Origin: Chara braunii
Taxonomy: Eukaryota > Streptophyta > Charophyceae > Charales > Characeae
NCBI GenBank assembly: GCA_003427395.1
Contig: BFEA01000083.1
Coordinates: 3,337,977-3,358,949 of the forward strand
DNA: 20,973 bases
Direction: 5' to 3'
Shown: in pieces, positions 1-8,259 of the stretch
Numbering within the stretch: the first letter of the stretch is position 1
How the letters are laid out: each line of letters opens with the position of its first letter
Program-made: the position numbers and the translations under genes
The notes under the pieces: model-generated
The model's input: only the letters and a program-made list of their open reading frames with translations
What the model was told of the DNA's origin: nothing
Databases searched by the model: none

Positions 1-69
<69 letters not shown>
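1..69. repeat. (AG)n microsatellite at window edge
   Basis: An uninterrupted AG dinucleotide tract of about 34 units opens the window and is followed by a short G run. Long perfect dinucleotide tracts commonly stop short-read assembly, so this may be the real contig end. Confidence 0.97.
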
Positions 70-72
<3 letters not shown>

Positions 73-306
73 GGGGGGACTGTGCCAAGCTGTCCTTTAT
101 GTGATTCTGGCACATGCTCCTTTGTTTTTTCATTGCCTTTTGCCTTCCAGGAAATGTTCCAAGATGCACGCCCGACATTATGGCTCTCATGTCAATGCTA
201 CTCCCGACAAGTCCCCCACCCGAAGAGCAACTGCCAAGCAGATTGAATGCTGATTGTTTCATTCATACAATGCAAAGCCTGCTTAAATTCATTGTCACTC
301 CTTTAG

Positions 307-425
307 TTGGAGGTGACTTCCATCAACTTCCCCGGGTCAATTGTCAATGACATCATCCGAGCCCACCAAACCGAGACTCACCCACACGCGTACGCACTTG
401 GACACATAGCGTCTGAACTCAACAA
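307..425 (+). CDS. Candidate internal exon of an unknown host gene
   Basis: A 119-base open segment reads LEVTSINFPGSIVNDIIRAH and onward to ...ALGHIASELN. It starts directly after a splice-acceptor-like CTTTAG (301-306), whose TAG is also an in-frame stop. It ends at AACAA|GTAAGC, a strong plant-type donor (GT at 426-427). The last codon is split AA|G. The next candidate exon at 835 supplies the missing G in phase. I do not recognise the protein family. An upstream segment after TTCCAG (149-150) could be an earlier exon, but no good donor of matching phase is visible. This is inferred from splice signals and phase only and could be chance. Confidence 0.3.
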
Positions 426-834
426 GTAAGCACATGACATACATGCAAGATCGGTTGATCACAATCATATCCAGAGAACACAGCAAACAAAGTCTGAATC
501 AGAATCTTTAGCAAAAACGTCAACGAAACTACTAACAGGATTTTCTTAGAAAAGTCCAGAGTTCTTGCACAGCACAACACAAAAACGATGCTGCAAAGGT
601 AACGGCTCCCCTAACAAAACACTCAAAGATAAAGATAAAAAGGGTTCTGTGGTATTCCCTCCCATTTTTTTGCACGCAGGTTTTTGTATGCTCTCAAACT
701 CTCCTTTTCTTATTGTGAAAGGGAGACATATGATAGGGCAGTTTCTTTTGCTTTTTCTTTCTTTTGTGTTTTTTTCCTTTTGTGATTTTGCGGGAATGGG
801 TCATGTAGTCTTAATTGCCTTTTTTGAAATGTAG

Positions 835-1063
835 GACCCCAAGATCTAACATAGCACCTACTCGTGTACATGCAATCTCAATGTCAACAATCATCAATTC
901 ACCCTTAGACTTTGCTTTCTTAGCCCACGAACTTCTCAAAGCAATCGCCCAAAGACCACGAAACAATGTTAGTGTGTTTCGAGTGATGGGCCGAAGAAGA
1001 GCCGTCCTCTGCCATATGAGTCGGGGGGTTGAAAGGAGTTATAGGCGCCTTACCTTTTACTGA
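835..1063 (+). CDS. Candidate exon, possibly 3'-terminal, of the same unknown gene
   Basis: The segment follows a pyrimidine-rich acceptor ending ATGTAG (829-834). Its first base G completes the codon left open by the exon at 307-425, and the frame stays open to a TGA at 1061-1063. The translation begins TPRSNIAPTRVHAISMSTII and continues with a helix-like stretch around FAFLAHELLKAIAQ, then a basic stretch RVMGRRRAV. The implied intron (426-834) is GT-AG and T-rich toward its 3' half. No family is recognised. No convincing donor lies before the stop, so it may be the last exon. RNA evidence is absent, so this remains a hypothesis. Confidence 0.3.
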
Positions 1064-1357
1064 ATCCCTTTAACTGAATCCTCCAACTCAGCAGGAGCAG
1101 ACGCTACTCCTACTGGCCGCTCCCTTTCGGGTTACGAATGAGAGGGCACCATGCTATAATGTGCCTCGCAGTGCCACACCTGAGACATTATTGATTGTTC
1201 ATTACTTCTTGCCATTCTTCCCTTGTTCGCAGCCCGTTAGGGGTGCGTTTTCCCCCCTGAGAACATTTTTCGTCATCGTTCATTACACGGTTGTTGGAAG
1301 GCTGGAAAAACAAGGCATGGCAGTTTAGGGGGTGGTGGCATCTTATTTGAAACTGCC
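1064..1357. other. No gene seen
   Basis: Mixed-composition sequence with a short tandem CTGAATCC (about 1062-1081). Open frames here are short and overlap without coding character. Nothing further is supported. Confidence 0.5.
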
Positions 1358-1422
1358 GGACCGGTAGCTGCTCGTGGGACCGCACGGGTTTTGGTCCAGG
1401 ACTGCGTAGGACCGGTAGCTGC
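1358..1422. repeat. Direct repeat GGACCGGTAGCTGC x2
   Basis: Fourteen identical bases occur at 1358-1371 and 1409-1422, 51 bases apart start to start. The function is unknown. The copies sit just upstream of a cluster of TTCGAA sites. Confidence 0.85.
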
Positions 1423-1450
1423 CAGTAGGAGGCCGAGGAGGCCGCAGTCC

Positions 1451-1560
1451 TTTTTCGAAATTGAAACAATGTGGGTAGGCCTTTTTCGAAATTGAAACGG
1501 TGCGGGTCCTACATGTTGTATTCGAATACAACCTGTACCCTTTCTATTCGGATTTCGAAA
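1451..1560. repeat. TTCGAA cluster with duplicated CTTTTTCGAAATTGAAAC and an 18-bp palindrome
   Basis: TTCGAA occurs at 1454, 1485, 1521 and 1554, spaced 31, 36 and 33 bases. The first two lie inside an 18-base direct repeat. The third is the centre of the perfect palindrome GTTGTATTCGAATACAAC (1515-1532). No coding signal is evident. A protein-binding array or a mobile-element end are both possible. Confidence 0.8.
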
Positions 1561-1657
1561 AGAAAAAACTCATGTATTCCGATAAAATTATTGCTTCTTT
1601 TTGTTGGAGGTCAGCGCCTGCCCTTGTGCTTCCCGCCACTGACATGCTGCATGCTGC

Positions 1658-1659
<2 letters not shown>

Positions 1660-1709
<50 letters not shown>

Positions 1710-1765
1710 CACACACACACAAACGCACACACACACAAACACGCACGCACACACACATGCACGCG

Positions 1766-1834
<69 letters not shown>

Positions 1835-1874
1835 ACACACACACACACACACTCACATACACATGCACATACAT
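1660..1874. repeat. Compound microsatellite (CT)n-(TA)n-(AC)n-(TC)n-(AC)n
   Basis: Consecutive blocks are CT (about 1660-1693), TA (1693-1709), an AC-rich block with G interruptions (1710-1768), TC (1769-1804) and AC with interruptions (1804-1874). Long open frames across it on both strands are Leu/Ser, Thr/His or Arg/Glu/Cys/Val repeats produced by the dinucleotides and are not genes. It lies next to the decayed gag at 2092-3567. Confidence 0.97.
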
Positions 1875-2091
1875 TCTCCTGTCTATTGATGGGGAGCGCC
1901 ACCTGATGGAAACTGGGTCCAGCGTCCCATGAACATTGTGAATAAGGCATCCACCGGGACCCCACACACACACTCTCTTCGAGTTGTGTATAGCAAACAT
2001 GACAAAACATACATACAACATATTCACTACCTTACCCTTCTCGAACCACATACACAAATGAACTACGGGCTGCGCACCTGTGCCCTCACGG

Positions 2092-2826
2092 TAAGTCAAT
2101 CAGATTCATTTTCTCCCAGGGCCTTCCGGCTGCAATGCCAGGATGCTCCAGGAAGGAGCGTGGTCCTTTCTTCTTACCATATTTACTTGAGTTGGTGAGA
2201 CCCTTGTTGGCCACAATGGCACTGCCATCACCCTTTCCAGACTCGCTGCCATCGCTTACTCCACCCTCGGCCTCACCGAGAGGAATCTTCTCAATGGTAT
2301 CATCATCGAGAATGACAAGGGTGTGGTCCTGTTGCTTCTGTTGCTTCTTTTGGCATAGGACATATTACTTCGCACAACGGACATAGGTTCCCTTCACCTG
2401 TGCAGTCATATGCTCCCTTTGGAGCGTGAGGTCACAGAACTGTCTATGGTTGTACTTACCAGATTTTGCCTCGGCCACGAGCTGTCCACGGATGGGCACG
2501 GGCAAAGCACGAGAGTAGATGTATAGAGCCTGATTGTCCTGCAGGTTCAAACTGGGTACCTGCAACAAACGATCCACTTCGCAAGACAAGGCTTCCAAAA
2601 TCGGTTTTGTCGAGAAAGTCTTAGCCCACTCACCAATGTCCTTAGAGCCAGTAGTGTTAGCCTCAGACAATACCCACTCCTTGACGACTTCGCCAAGACA
2701 GGAGGTCGAAAATGCAACTTGGCTTTCGGCCTCAACAGGAGTGGTACTATAGTAAGTCTGTATTTCTGTTATCCACAATAGCAGATGTTCCCCTTGGTTA
2801 CCGTTATATTTGAAAGGAAGTTTCAT
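2092..2826 (-). pseudogene. Retrotransposon Gag capsid region, degenerate
   Basis: On the minus strand a 153-codon frame (2826 to 2365) begins MKLPFKYNGNQGEHLLLWIT and shows the Ty3/gypsy Gag capsid pattern. It has a tryptophan-rich start (LLLWITEIQTYY), a conserved W in VKEWVLSE, and a C-terminal RALPVPIRGQLVAEA-type helix. A TAA at 2365-2367 interrupts it, but the same frame then runs open to about 2092. That tail is acidic and Gly/Ser-rich (DDDTIEKIP, GSESGKGDG) and ends in a lysine/proline-rich stretch. No zinc knuckle is visible. Gag would assemble the cytoplasmic particle that packages element RNA. The ATG overlaps the TGA of the preceding lysine-rich frame, which I read as a frameshift in a decayed gene. 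Confidence 0.75.
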
Positions 2827-3047
2827 TTAGACTTTCTCCCTCTTGTCTTCGAAACTTCCTTCTTGGTGGGTTCTTCTTTCTTCGCCGGTTCTTCAGGTTC
2901 TTTTCCAGATGTCTCAGGCTTTTTTGGTGTCTTCTTAGCACCTTTTATAGCATCTTGCATCAATTTTTTCTGGGGTTTCTTCTCTTCTTTCCCGTCTGCT
3001 GCCTCCTGATACACCACCTTGTTCTTTCCTTTGACCAATCGTATCAC
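2823..3047 (-). pseudogene. Lysine-rich linker of the same degenerate Gag
   Basis: A 74-codon frame extremely rich in Lys, Glu and Pro (for example GKEEKKPQKK, EEPAKKEEPTKKE) joins the N-terminal coiled-coil part to the capsid part. The open frame extends upstream as IKIDNVTAELQKVIRL to a TAA near 3087. Upstream of that stop the same frame reads ADLATVLQNMMAYLAHL, so the protein originally continued through this point. Its 3' end overlaps the capsid ATG in a different frame, pointing to an indel. It probably represents the basic, disordered N-terminal half of Gag. Confidence 0.55.
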
Positions 3048-3106
3048 CTTCTGCAGTTCGGCGGTGACATTGTCAATCTTTATTTATAGGTGTGCAAGGT
3101 AAGCCA

Positions 3107-3567
3107 TCATATTTTGCAAGACGGTTGCCAGGTCGGCTTTGAACGTTGTACATAAAACTTTTGCCTGATTTCTTGTACTTTCTTTGCCTGTTCTTCTTTT
3201 TCTCTCTTCGCTTTCTGATAGGCTTCTTTCTTTTTCAGTTCCGCAAGTTGTCTGATAGTGTCATTTATGATCTCTTCTGTCAATTCTTTCTTCCTCTCAG
3301 ATGCTTCAGCCTTCTTCTCTTCTTTACCCTCTTGTCTTTCTGTTATCTTCGCAAATTCCTCCGCAACAAAGTGATCAAGTGCCATTCGCGCCTGATCAAT
3401 CAATTGCTGCACTCTTCTGCTGGTTTCCATCATCTGGACAGCAGTTTCAGCATGTTTCAGTTCGTCTTCTGCTGCACACAAATCGAACAGGCTGCTGGCA
3501 TGCTGTCCAGCCTCAGGGCCAATGTCTTGTGCTTCTTGGAGCAATGTGTGAAGACAGTTCAGCACCG
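3107..3567 (-). pseudogene. N-terminal coiled-coil part of the degenerate Gag
   Basis: The frame reads NRPVLNCLHTLLQEAQDI and onward. It contains Leu/Ala-rich heptads followed by a long charged Lys/Glu coiled coil (EEKKAEASERKKEL, KAKREKEEQAKKV). Near 3145 the coding signal moves to another frame (KFYVQRSK switching to FKADLATVL), showing a small indel. At about 3567 the coding sequence abuts a truncated LTR of element 2 with no intervening leader. Its true start is therefore missing and the first Met-like codon (GTG at 3563-3565) has no meaning as a start. Coiled coils of this kind are common ahead of the capsid in plant chromoviral Gags. Confidence 0.55.
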
Positions 3568-3731
3568 GTCGATTGTAGGCCCTTGTTTTCAGGCTTTCAG
3601 GCTGAAAACGACACAGGGCCTGTAGGCCCTTGTTTTCAGGCTTTCAGGCTGAAAACGAAACAGGGCCTGTAGGGCCTTTAGCCTTTACTTTCCTTGTTTG
3701 GTCGGGCCGTGTGGATTCGCAGTATGCCACA
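3568..3731 (-). repeat. Truncated 3' LTR head of element 2
   Basis: Read on the minus strand it begins TGTGGCATACTGCG directly after a polypurine tract, exactly like the LTR heads of element 1. It carries the family's hairpin-prone motifs: GGGCCTACAGGCCC-like blocks and two tandem copies of TTTTCAGCCTGAAAGCCTG. Only about 164 bases remain before the sequence switches to unrelated gag coding at about 3567. The rest of the LTR and any target duplication are lost. Confidence 0.8.
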
Positions 3732-3744
3732 CCCCCCCCTCCTT
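3732..3744 (-). promoter_or_regulatory. Polypurine tract of element 2
   Basis: On the minus strand AAGGAGGGGGGGG lies immediately before the LTR's TG. It is identical base for base to the tract of element 1 (12782-12794). In LTR elements this is the primer for plus-strand DNA synthesis. Confidence 0.85.
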
Positions 3745-4477
3745 GAAAAACCGAGCTTACCTGCGAGGGCGAAGTTGCCTGTCGGAGGGAGGGACCAAAG
3801 TCCGGGTGGGAGGGCCAGGTTTGCGAAGCTTCCTTTGCTGGTCTTCGTCGCTCGTAGTCGGCGTAGATCAGCGGTGCAGATGCTTGCAAATCTGCGAACT
3901 TGGTGTCCAACATGTCGAAGGACACGCCCTCGCTTACATGTGGGGCGAAGTACACTGGGACGGGGTCAATGCACCGGTCGATTGACTTGTGCGTGTGACT
4001 GTCAGCCAACGTGACTTGCGTGGGCTGCGACTTCCTCCCAACGCATGGCCCCAAGCCATTGCATACCAGAAAATCGTTGCCCATATAGTTGCGAGTGCTT
4101 CCGCAATCGATCAAAGTGCTGCAGGTCGCCTCTCCGATCTGAATGCATATGTACAACAATGGCTCGTCGATGTCGTCGTACCGTTGTGTCTTGAACTAGT
4201 GGTCGATCTTTGCAACGTAGTCGTGAAGGTCGACAACCTCTACTCTGGCGTCCATCAACGGAGCTGGTACTGCAGTGTGCAAGTAATCCCGCAATTGTGC
4301 CTTGAGCACGTTGCAATGCGGTTTCGGCAATTGACCGGTCGTGGGAACGGGCATCCATTGGAAGTCCGCAAACGTCAACGGGTCGAGATCTTCAAGTCTT
4401 GACCATGACGTCGAATCCCCTGCGATAGATGGCGGATATACGCCGAATCGGTTGCCGATGGTGGTGAAACCGTGCAT
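3745..4477 (-). pseudogene. Element 2 gag-end/protease fused to chromodomain tail
   Basis: The frame (4477 to 3644) starts in a Gag-pol linker (LEDLDPLTFADFQWMPVP, QLRDYLHTAVPAPLMDARVE). It meets a TAG at about 4197 (IDH*FKTQRYDD), then enters a retropepsin with active-site motif LIDCGSTRNYMG. After VSFDMLDTKF it jumps directly to ADLQASAPLIYADYE, the end of the chromodomain that in element 1 lies about 3 kb further on. RT, RNase H, integrase and most of the chromodomain are therefore deleted, with the frame kept. The family's normal terminator near the polypurine tract is bypassed and the frame runs into the LTR. It cannot encode a working pol and is a non-autonomous derivative of the element 1 family. 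Confidence 0.85.
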
Positions 4478-4800
4478 GCGGTGGATTGTTGCATGTGGAG
4501 TGGTTGGTCCAACAGTGGGACCAAGTGGACAGCGTAATCCTCTTAATATTACAAAGGACTTGCGATGTGCGCCTCCTCCGCAGATGTGTAGGAGGCCGCT
4601 AGCAAGGCGGCCAAATCTGTCAGAAATAGAGGTGGAGTCGCCTCACCTCTCGGGCAGCTCAGTTTCCCGAGCTGTGGTAATGGCTGTCCATTTCCGGTCG
4701 ACGATGCGGTTTTCGCCTTCCCTTCTCCCGGGAGTTGTTGTTGATTCGCGGCTGGATGGCGGCCACCTGATCTCCTTCAGGTGATGCTTGGGTGGCTGCC
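4478..4800 (-). pseudogene. Probable upstream Gag-tail remnant of element 2
   Basis: Upstream of the protease frame, a different minus-strand frame is open from about 4750 to a TAA at 4549-4551. It reads NQQQLPGEGKAKT ... LSCPRGEATPPLFLTDLAALLAASYTS. This looks like a low-complexity Gag tail, but no zinc knuckle is present and I cannot assign it firmly. The adapter junction at 4807 cuts off whatever lay further upstream. Confidence 0.3.
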
Positions 4801-4806
4801 GGGTCT

Positions 4807-4836
4807 CTGTCTCTTATACACATCTAGATGTGTATA

Positions 4837-4842
<6 letters not shown>
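4807..4842. other. Nextera mate-pair junction adapter (assembly artefact)
   Basis: CTGTCTCTTATACACATCT (4807-4825) is followed head-to-head by its complement AGATGTGTATAAGAGAC (4826-4842). The last two bases are altered where the sequence runs into (GA)n. This is the engineered 19-bp Tn5 mosaic end used in tagmentation, in the back-to-back form found in circularised mate-pair libraries. It is not biological. The flanks were ends of one library fragment and are probably not adjacent in the genome. Confidence 0.95.

Positions 4843-4893
<51 letters not shown>
4843..4893. repeat. (GA)n microsatellite
   Basis: About 25 perfect GA units start at the last base of the adapter. Their position against the adapter suggests this low-complexity tract helped the false join. 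Confidence 0.97.
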
Positions 4894-4895
<2 letters not shown>

Positions 4896-5274
4896 GACTT
4901 AGTGTGATGTGTGTAGGGATTGGGGAGCAAGAGAGTGAAATATGGTAAGAAATATTGATACCCTTATATACCTGGCACTGGGCAGTTAATCATAAGGCCG
5001 CTCCAAAGAGAAAAGACTGATGGAGAATTTTGAGGAATTTTGAGGAAGATCTTGAGGCAGAAGACGTGGTGGTGGAAGAGACAGACAAGGACAAAGAATG
5101 TGCGAGGAAGGAAGAGCGAGAGGAGGAAGTGTGTTTGGTGAAATGCGTTTTCTTTTCTCCTACTTCCCCTATCTCCTTCTTGCGCGTGTGCAACCGTGTT
5201 GAGGTCTTTGAAAGAAATGGAGCGATCTTGATAACAAATGGAGCGTTTACGTCCACTAGGTAAAGAAAAAGCAG
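4894..5274. other. No supported gene; acidic frame of doubtful meaning
   Basis: A plus-strand frame (5030-5263) reads an acidic/basic stretch (EEDLEAEDVVVEE, KEEREEEV). It lies in sequence grading into a purine-rich tract where Glu/Arg/Lys frames arise from composition alone. A small tandem GAATTTTGAG pair occurs near 5021-5045. I do not call a gene. Confidence 0.4.
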
Positions 5275-6370
5275 CGCTCTTAGGTCGGGCGTTACGAAAG
5301 AAGGGGGGCTGGTCGAGGGAAGAAGGGGGAGGTAGGGAGTAGGACAGAGGGAGGAATGGAAGGAGGAGGTCAAGTGGTGATCGGGCTGAGGAAGGAAGGG
5401 GAGGAAGAAGATCGGGTGAGGGAGGATGTTAGACAGAGATCGGGCGAACGAAGGGGAATGAGGCGGCCACGCGGACGAAGGCCAGAGGGAGGCTGAAGAG
5501 AAGGCGCAAAGGAGGCTAGTAGACAGGGGAAAGGCGACAAAGAGTTGGGCGGAAACAGGAGGTCAGGTGTAGATCGGGCAAAGGAAGGAAGGGGAGGAAG
5601 GAGATTGGGGGAAGGAGGATGTCAGTGCAAATCGGGTGGAGTAAAGAGGAGGACGGAGGAGATAGAGGGAAGGAGGTCAGGTGGAAATTGGGCGAAGGAA
5701 GGGGAGTGAGGTGGCCAGGCGAAGGGAGGGCAGAGGGAGGTTTTAAGACAAGGTCCAAAGGAGGCCGGGAGAAAAGGGAGGTGACAGGGAGAAGTATGGC
5801 GGTGGGAGGACAAAAAGCAGAATGTAGTTTAGAGGTTGAGTGACATATGGAGGAAGCGAAGAGGTAAGGGGGAGACGCGCATAGGAAAAAGCGTGAAGAG
5901 GAAGAGGAGGAAGTGAAAGGAGGGGGGGGAAAGACGGCAGGGTGAAGTCGGCTGGAGGGAGGCAGATGGAAGGAGGGAGGGCAAAAAAGGGAAGAGGTTA
6001 GGCGAAGGTGGAGAGAGAGAGAGAGAGAGAGAGAGGGGAATACACAAACGGATTGGTGGGAGAAGGAGAGTGAAGAGGGGTGCGTGAGAATTGGGGAAAG
6101 GAGGGAAGAGAAGCGCTGGAGAAGCCACTCTAGGACGGGGAAGGAAAGAATTTGAAGAGGCGCAGAGAGAGAGCGCGGGTGAAGTTGGAGGAAGAGGAGG
6201 AGGGGGCGCATGGCACAACGTCATGGGAGGGAAGGGATAGTCGAGGGGTAAGGATGGTACAGTGACAAAGGGGAAGAGCGGGAGGGATAGCGGTACATGT
6301 CATGGATGCGGGAAAGATGGGGGGACGGGGAAGGGGATCAGGGCGAAGGTGGAGTGTGGAAGGCCCAAAA
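5275..6370. repeat. Purine-rich tract with ~190-220-bp imperfect repeats
   Basis: The plus strand is overwhelmingly A/G for about 1.1 kb. Motifs such as GATCGGGCGAAGGAAGGGGA and AGGAGGTCAGGTG recur. A longer unit starting near 5372 (GTCAAGTGGTGATCGGGC...) is matched in order by one starting near 5560 (GTCAGGTGTAGATCGGGC...). Matched parts include GAGGCGGCCACGCGGACGAAGG against GAGGTGGCCAGGCGAAGG. A (GA)n run sits at 6010-6035. The 231-codon minus-strand frame here (5516-6211) is Ser/Pro/Leu-rich, as expected from polypyrimidine sequence, and I do not count it as a gene. Confidence 0.8.
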
Positions 6371-6438
6371 TCGCGCCGCGTGGCAGCGCCACGAGGAGCG
6401 ATTTTTTCTGTGTTTTTTTTTTTTCCCCCTTGTGTGCT

Positions 6439-6439
6439 N
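6439..6439. other. Ambiguous base N
   Basis: A single N follows long T and C homopolymers, marking an unresolved consensus position in the assembly. Confidence 0.98.
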
Positions 6440-7517
6440 CCAAACTGGGAATGCTAAAAGGGCCTTTACAGATTAGACCCCAGATGAATGTCAACAGTGA
6501 GGGGCCCTGTCGGCCAGAACTTAAATTCACGAGCAGCAACCCAAAAGACAAAGTTCCTGAGGCAAATGTCGCATCCATAATGAAATGAAAAGTTGTTTTG
6601 AGCAGTCACAAACAGGTCCTGCACGAACAGGTATCGGACACTGTTTTCAAGACTGAGTTGGTCATGTCTCCTCGATGGAAAGTCGTGTCTGTTCGGCAAC
6701 GAGTCAAAGGCCACAGTCCCAGTTCAGTCATAATCCCATGAGTCAGTCCTGATTCAGCCCGATGGCTCAAAGCAGCAGCAGACCATGGGAAAAGATACTG
6801 GGATACACACTTTTCAACAATCGGTACTGGGCAGGAGTCCCAGGCACATTTGAGACTGAATGCAGGCTACGCCAGACCAGTCCAGCACTATAAACGACTG
6901 GCCAGCCTCCCATTGGACAGATGCTCACTTCGCATGAGAGTGTGGAAGTGCGGTGGCACTTGTGCGCTGGATGTGTGTGAGCTGCGCTAGGCTGAAGAGC
7001 AGCGCTATGTGGAAAGGAAGAGAGTGCTGGCTAGAGGGAAGGCAGCCATGGCTGCACCAGCGCTAGTCAGTATGTTAGTAGGGATAGTCAATAGGAGATA
7101 CCAGTGAGTAGTATTCAGAGTAGATCCTTGTGTGATAGGGAGTGTGCATGCATGATGAGTGACGGTAGACCAGGACTATAGACATAGAGGGAGAGAGAGA
7201 AGAAGGCAGACGAGAGAGGGGAAAGTGTGAGCTATGGTAATACTACCTGGTGAGCGCTGTTGACATCTGGCAGCTGGCGCTGATGAGCGCCAGGCTTGCA
7301 ACTCATGTTGATCGAAGAAGACTTGTAACTCTGTTCAGCGCTATACACTTTGAACTCACGATGTTCTCTCTCTAATTCTGGGTTTGATAACTGAGTTGAT
7401 TATCCTGGTTCTCATTCATCTTCTATTGGGTTTTGTGTGAGACATCGCAAACTGTGAAATCATTGTATATGCATGTGATCTGATGCACTCCAGCAAGTGA
7501 TGAATAGTCGGGTTCCT
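6440..7517. other. Unassigned region without a gene
   Basis: No long coding frame is seen. It contains a TATAAA (6888-6893) followed by CCATTGG about 20 bases on. It also has AGCGCT-rich patches and a perfect 8-bp hairpin CTGGCGCT-GATG-AGCGCCAG (7274-7293). The texture resembles LTR or leader DNA of another retroelement, but no paired copy is in the window, so this is only a suspicion. Confidence 0.4.
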
Positions 7518-7669
7518 TGCAATGCAGGCAAGGGTTGGGTGGGAGGGAAAATGCAGGTAGTTAACCAACCAACCATACTTTCCTCCCGGTCCTAATCAAC
7601 AGAGTAAAATAAGAATAAAAAGTTAATGAAGAGGATCACCCCCCCTTTCTCCTTTTTTTTTTGTATATC
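7518..7669 (+). repeat. Repeat R, 5' part (split by element 1)
   Basis: This segment is the inverted match of 8091-8243: GGGTGGGAGGGAAAATGCAGGTAG, then CTTTCCTC, CCTAATCAACAGA, a T-run and GTATATC. It stops exactly where the element 1 LTR begins (7670). The continuation of R is found after the element at 13936. R is a dispersed non-coding repeat of unknown class with at least three copies here. Confidence 0.75.
7665..7669. repeat. Target-site duplication ATATC (left)
   Basis: ATATC precedes the 5' LTR's TG and is repeated directly after the 3' LTR's CA (13936-13940). Five bases is the usual Ty3/gypsy target duplication. The uninterrupted inverted R copy shows one ATATC at the same place. Confidence 0.85.
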
Positions 7670-7872
7670 TGTGGCATACTGCGTAGCCACACGGGCCCTG
7701 CAGGGCCCGTCCCGCACTTTCAGCCTAAAAGCCTAGAAAATAGGTCTTACAGGCCCCGGTCGTTGCAGCCTGAAACTGAAAACGAGGGCCTGCAGGCCCT
7801 ATTCCGTTTTCAGCCTATTTCTGGGCCTTTCAGGCCCAGAGGCTTTTCAGCCTGAAACGGAGGGCCATTTTT
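7670..7872 (+). repeat. 5' LTR of element 1 (first ~200 bp only)
   Basis: It begins TGTGGCATACTGCG and matches the start of the 3' LTR (12795 onward) to GGAGGGCCATTTT, after which the two diverge completely. It holds a 20-bp perfect palindrome, ACGGGCCCTGCAGGGCCCGT (7691-7710), that is deleted in the 3' copy. It also has repeated GCCTGAAA and GGGCCTGCAGGCCC motifs able to form hairpins. The remaining ~900 bases expected from the 3' LTR are missing. Confidence 0.85.
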
Positions 7873-8243
7873 GAAAACCAAAATCTTGCAAAGCCTACCG
7901 TCATTTCGCTAGGCATATTCGGACATTGCTATATTCTCAGAAACGGGATTTCGTTCTTTTCTGAAAATCGCATCTTTACTCCATTTCACAAAAAAAAATT
8001 TCAAGATCGCATTTTGTAAAAGCCGAAACTTTGCGGAAACTAGCCTAGATCTCGTTCATAGTACTCTTCTGACATGTCTCACTCATCATAGATCGACAGA
8101 TATACAAAAAAAAAAAAAAAGAGTAGTACTCTTTTATTTTTTTATTTCTTTTTATCTGTTGATTAGGTCCAAGAGGAAAGTATTGTTGGGTTGGTTCCTC
8201 TACCTACGTTTTCCCTCCCCACCCACCCTTTGCATGCATGTCC
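7873..8243 (-). repeat. Repeat R, uninterrupted copy in inverse orientation
   Basis: Read on the minus strand this copy contains both halves of R in one piece. The half matching 7518-7669 is followed without a break by the half matching 13936-14145. It keeps GTATATCTGTCGATCT across the place where element 1 split the other copy. It therefore acts as a paralogous empty site. It has no coding frame and includes A and T runs. It sits where the rest of the 5' LTR should be. Confidence 0.8.
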
Positions 8244-8247
8244 GGGT

Positions 8248-8259
8248 TGGTACAGTGCC
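8248..8259 (+). promoter_or_regulatory. Possible degenerate primer binding site
   Basis: TGGTACAGTGCC resembles the initiator-tRNA-Met primer site seen in element 3 (TGGTATCAGAGC), with one base lost and one changed. It lies just before the leader minisatellite, where a primer site would be expected. The match is weak, and the unit CAGTGCC is itself repeated downstream. Confidence 0.25.

Larger units (their letters stand above)
3568..4806 (-). mobile_element. Element 2: deleted Ty3/gypsy chromovirus remnant
   Basis: The order on the minus strand is Gag tail remnant, linker and protease, chromodomain end, polypurine tract, truncated LTR. It belongs to the same family as element 1: identical 13-base polypurine tract, the same LTR start, and closely similar protease and chromodomain residues. 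Both outer boundaries are artificial or broken, with an adapter junction on the high-coordinate side and a fused foreign gag on the low-coordinate side. Confidence 0.85.

Noticed and set aside
1471-2010. Long frames across the microsatellites (for example 153 and 140 codons)
   Set aside because: Most residues are dinucleotide-repeat translations (Leu/Ser, Thr/His, Arg/Glu, Cys/Val).
3146-3625. 159-codon plus-strand frame, Phe/Leu-rich
   Set aside because: It is the complement of the Lys/Glu-rich Gag coiled coil. The hydrophobicity is an antisense effect.
5516-6224. 231- and 131-codon minus-strand frames rich in Ser/Pro/Leu
   Set aside because: They lie wholly in a purine-rich repeat tract. 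Several frames are open at once with the same biased composition, so they reflect base composition rather than a gene.
7510-8250. A single MITE or foldback transposon with ~150-bp terminal inverted repeats
   Set aside because: The two arms are two R copies in opposite orientation, and the left one continues beyond element 1 at 13936. The inverted-repeat appearance is explained without a separate transposon.
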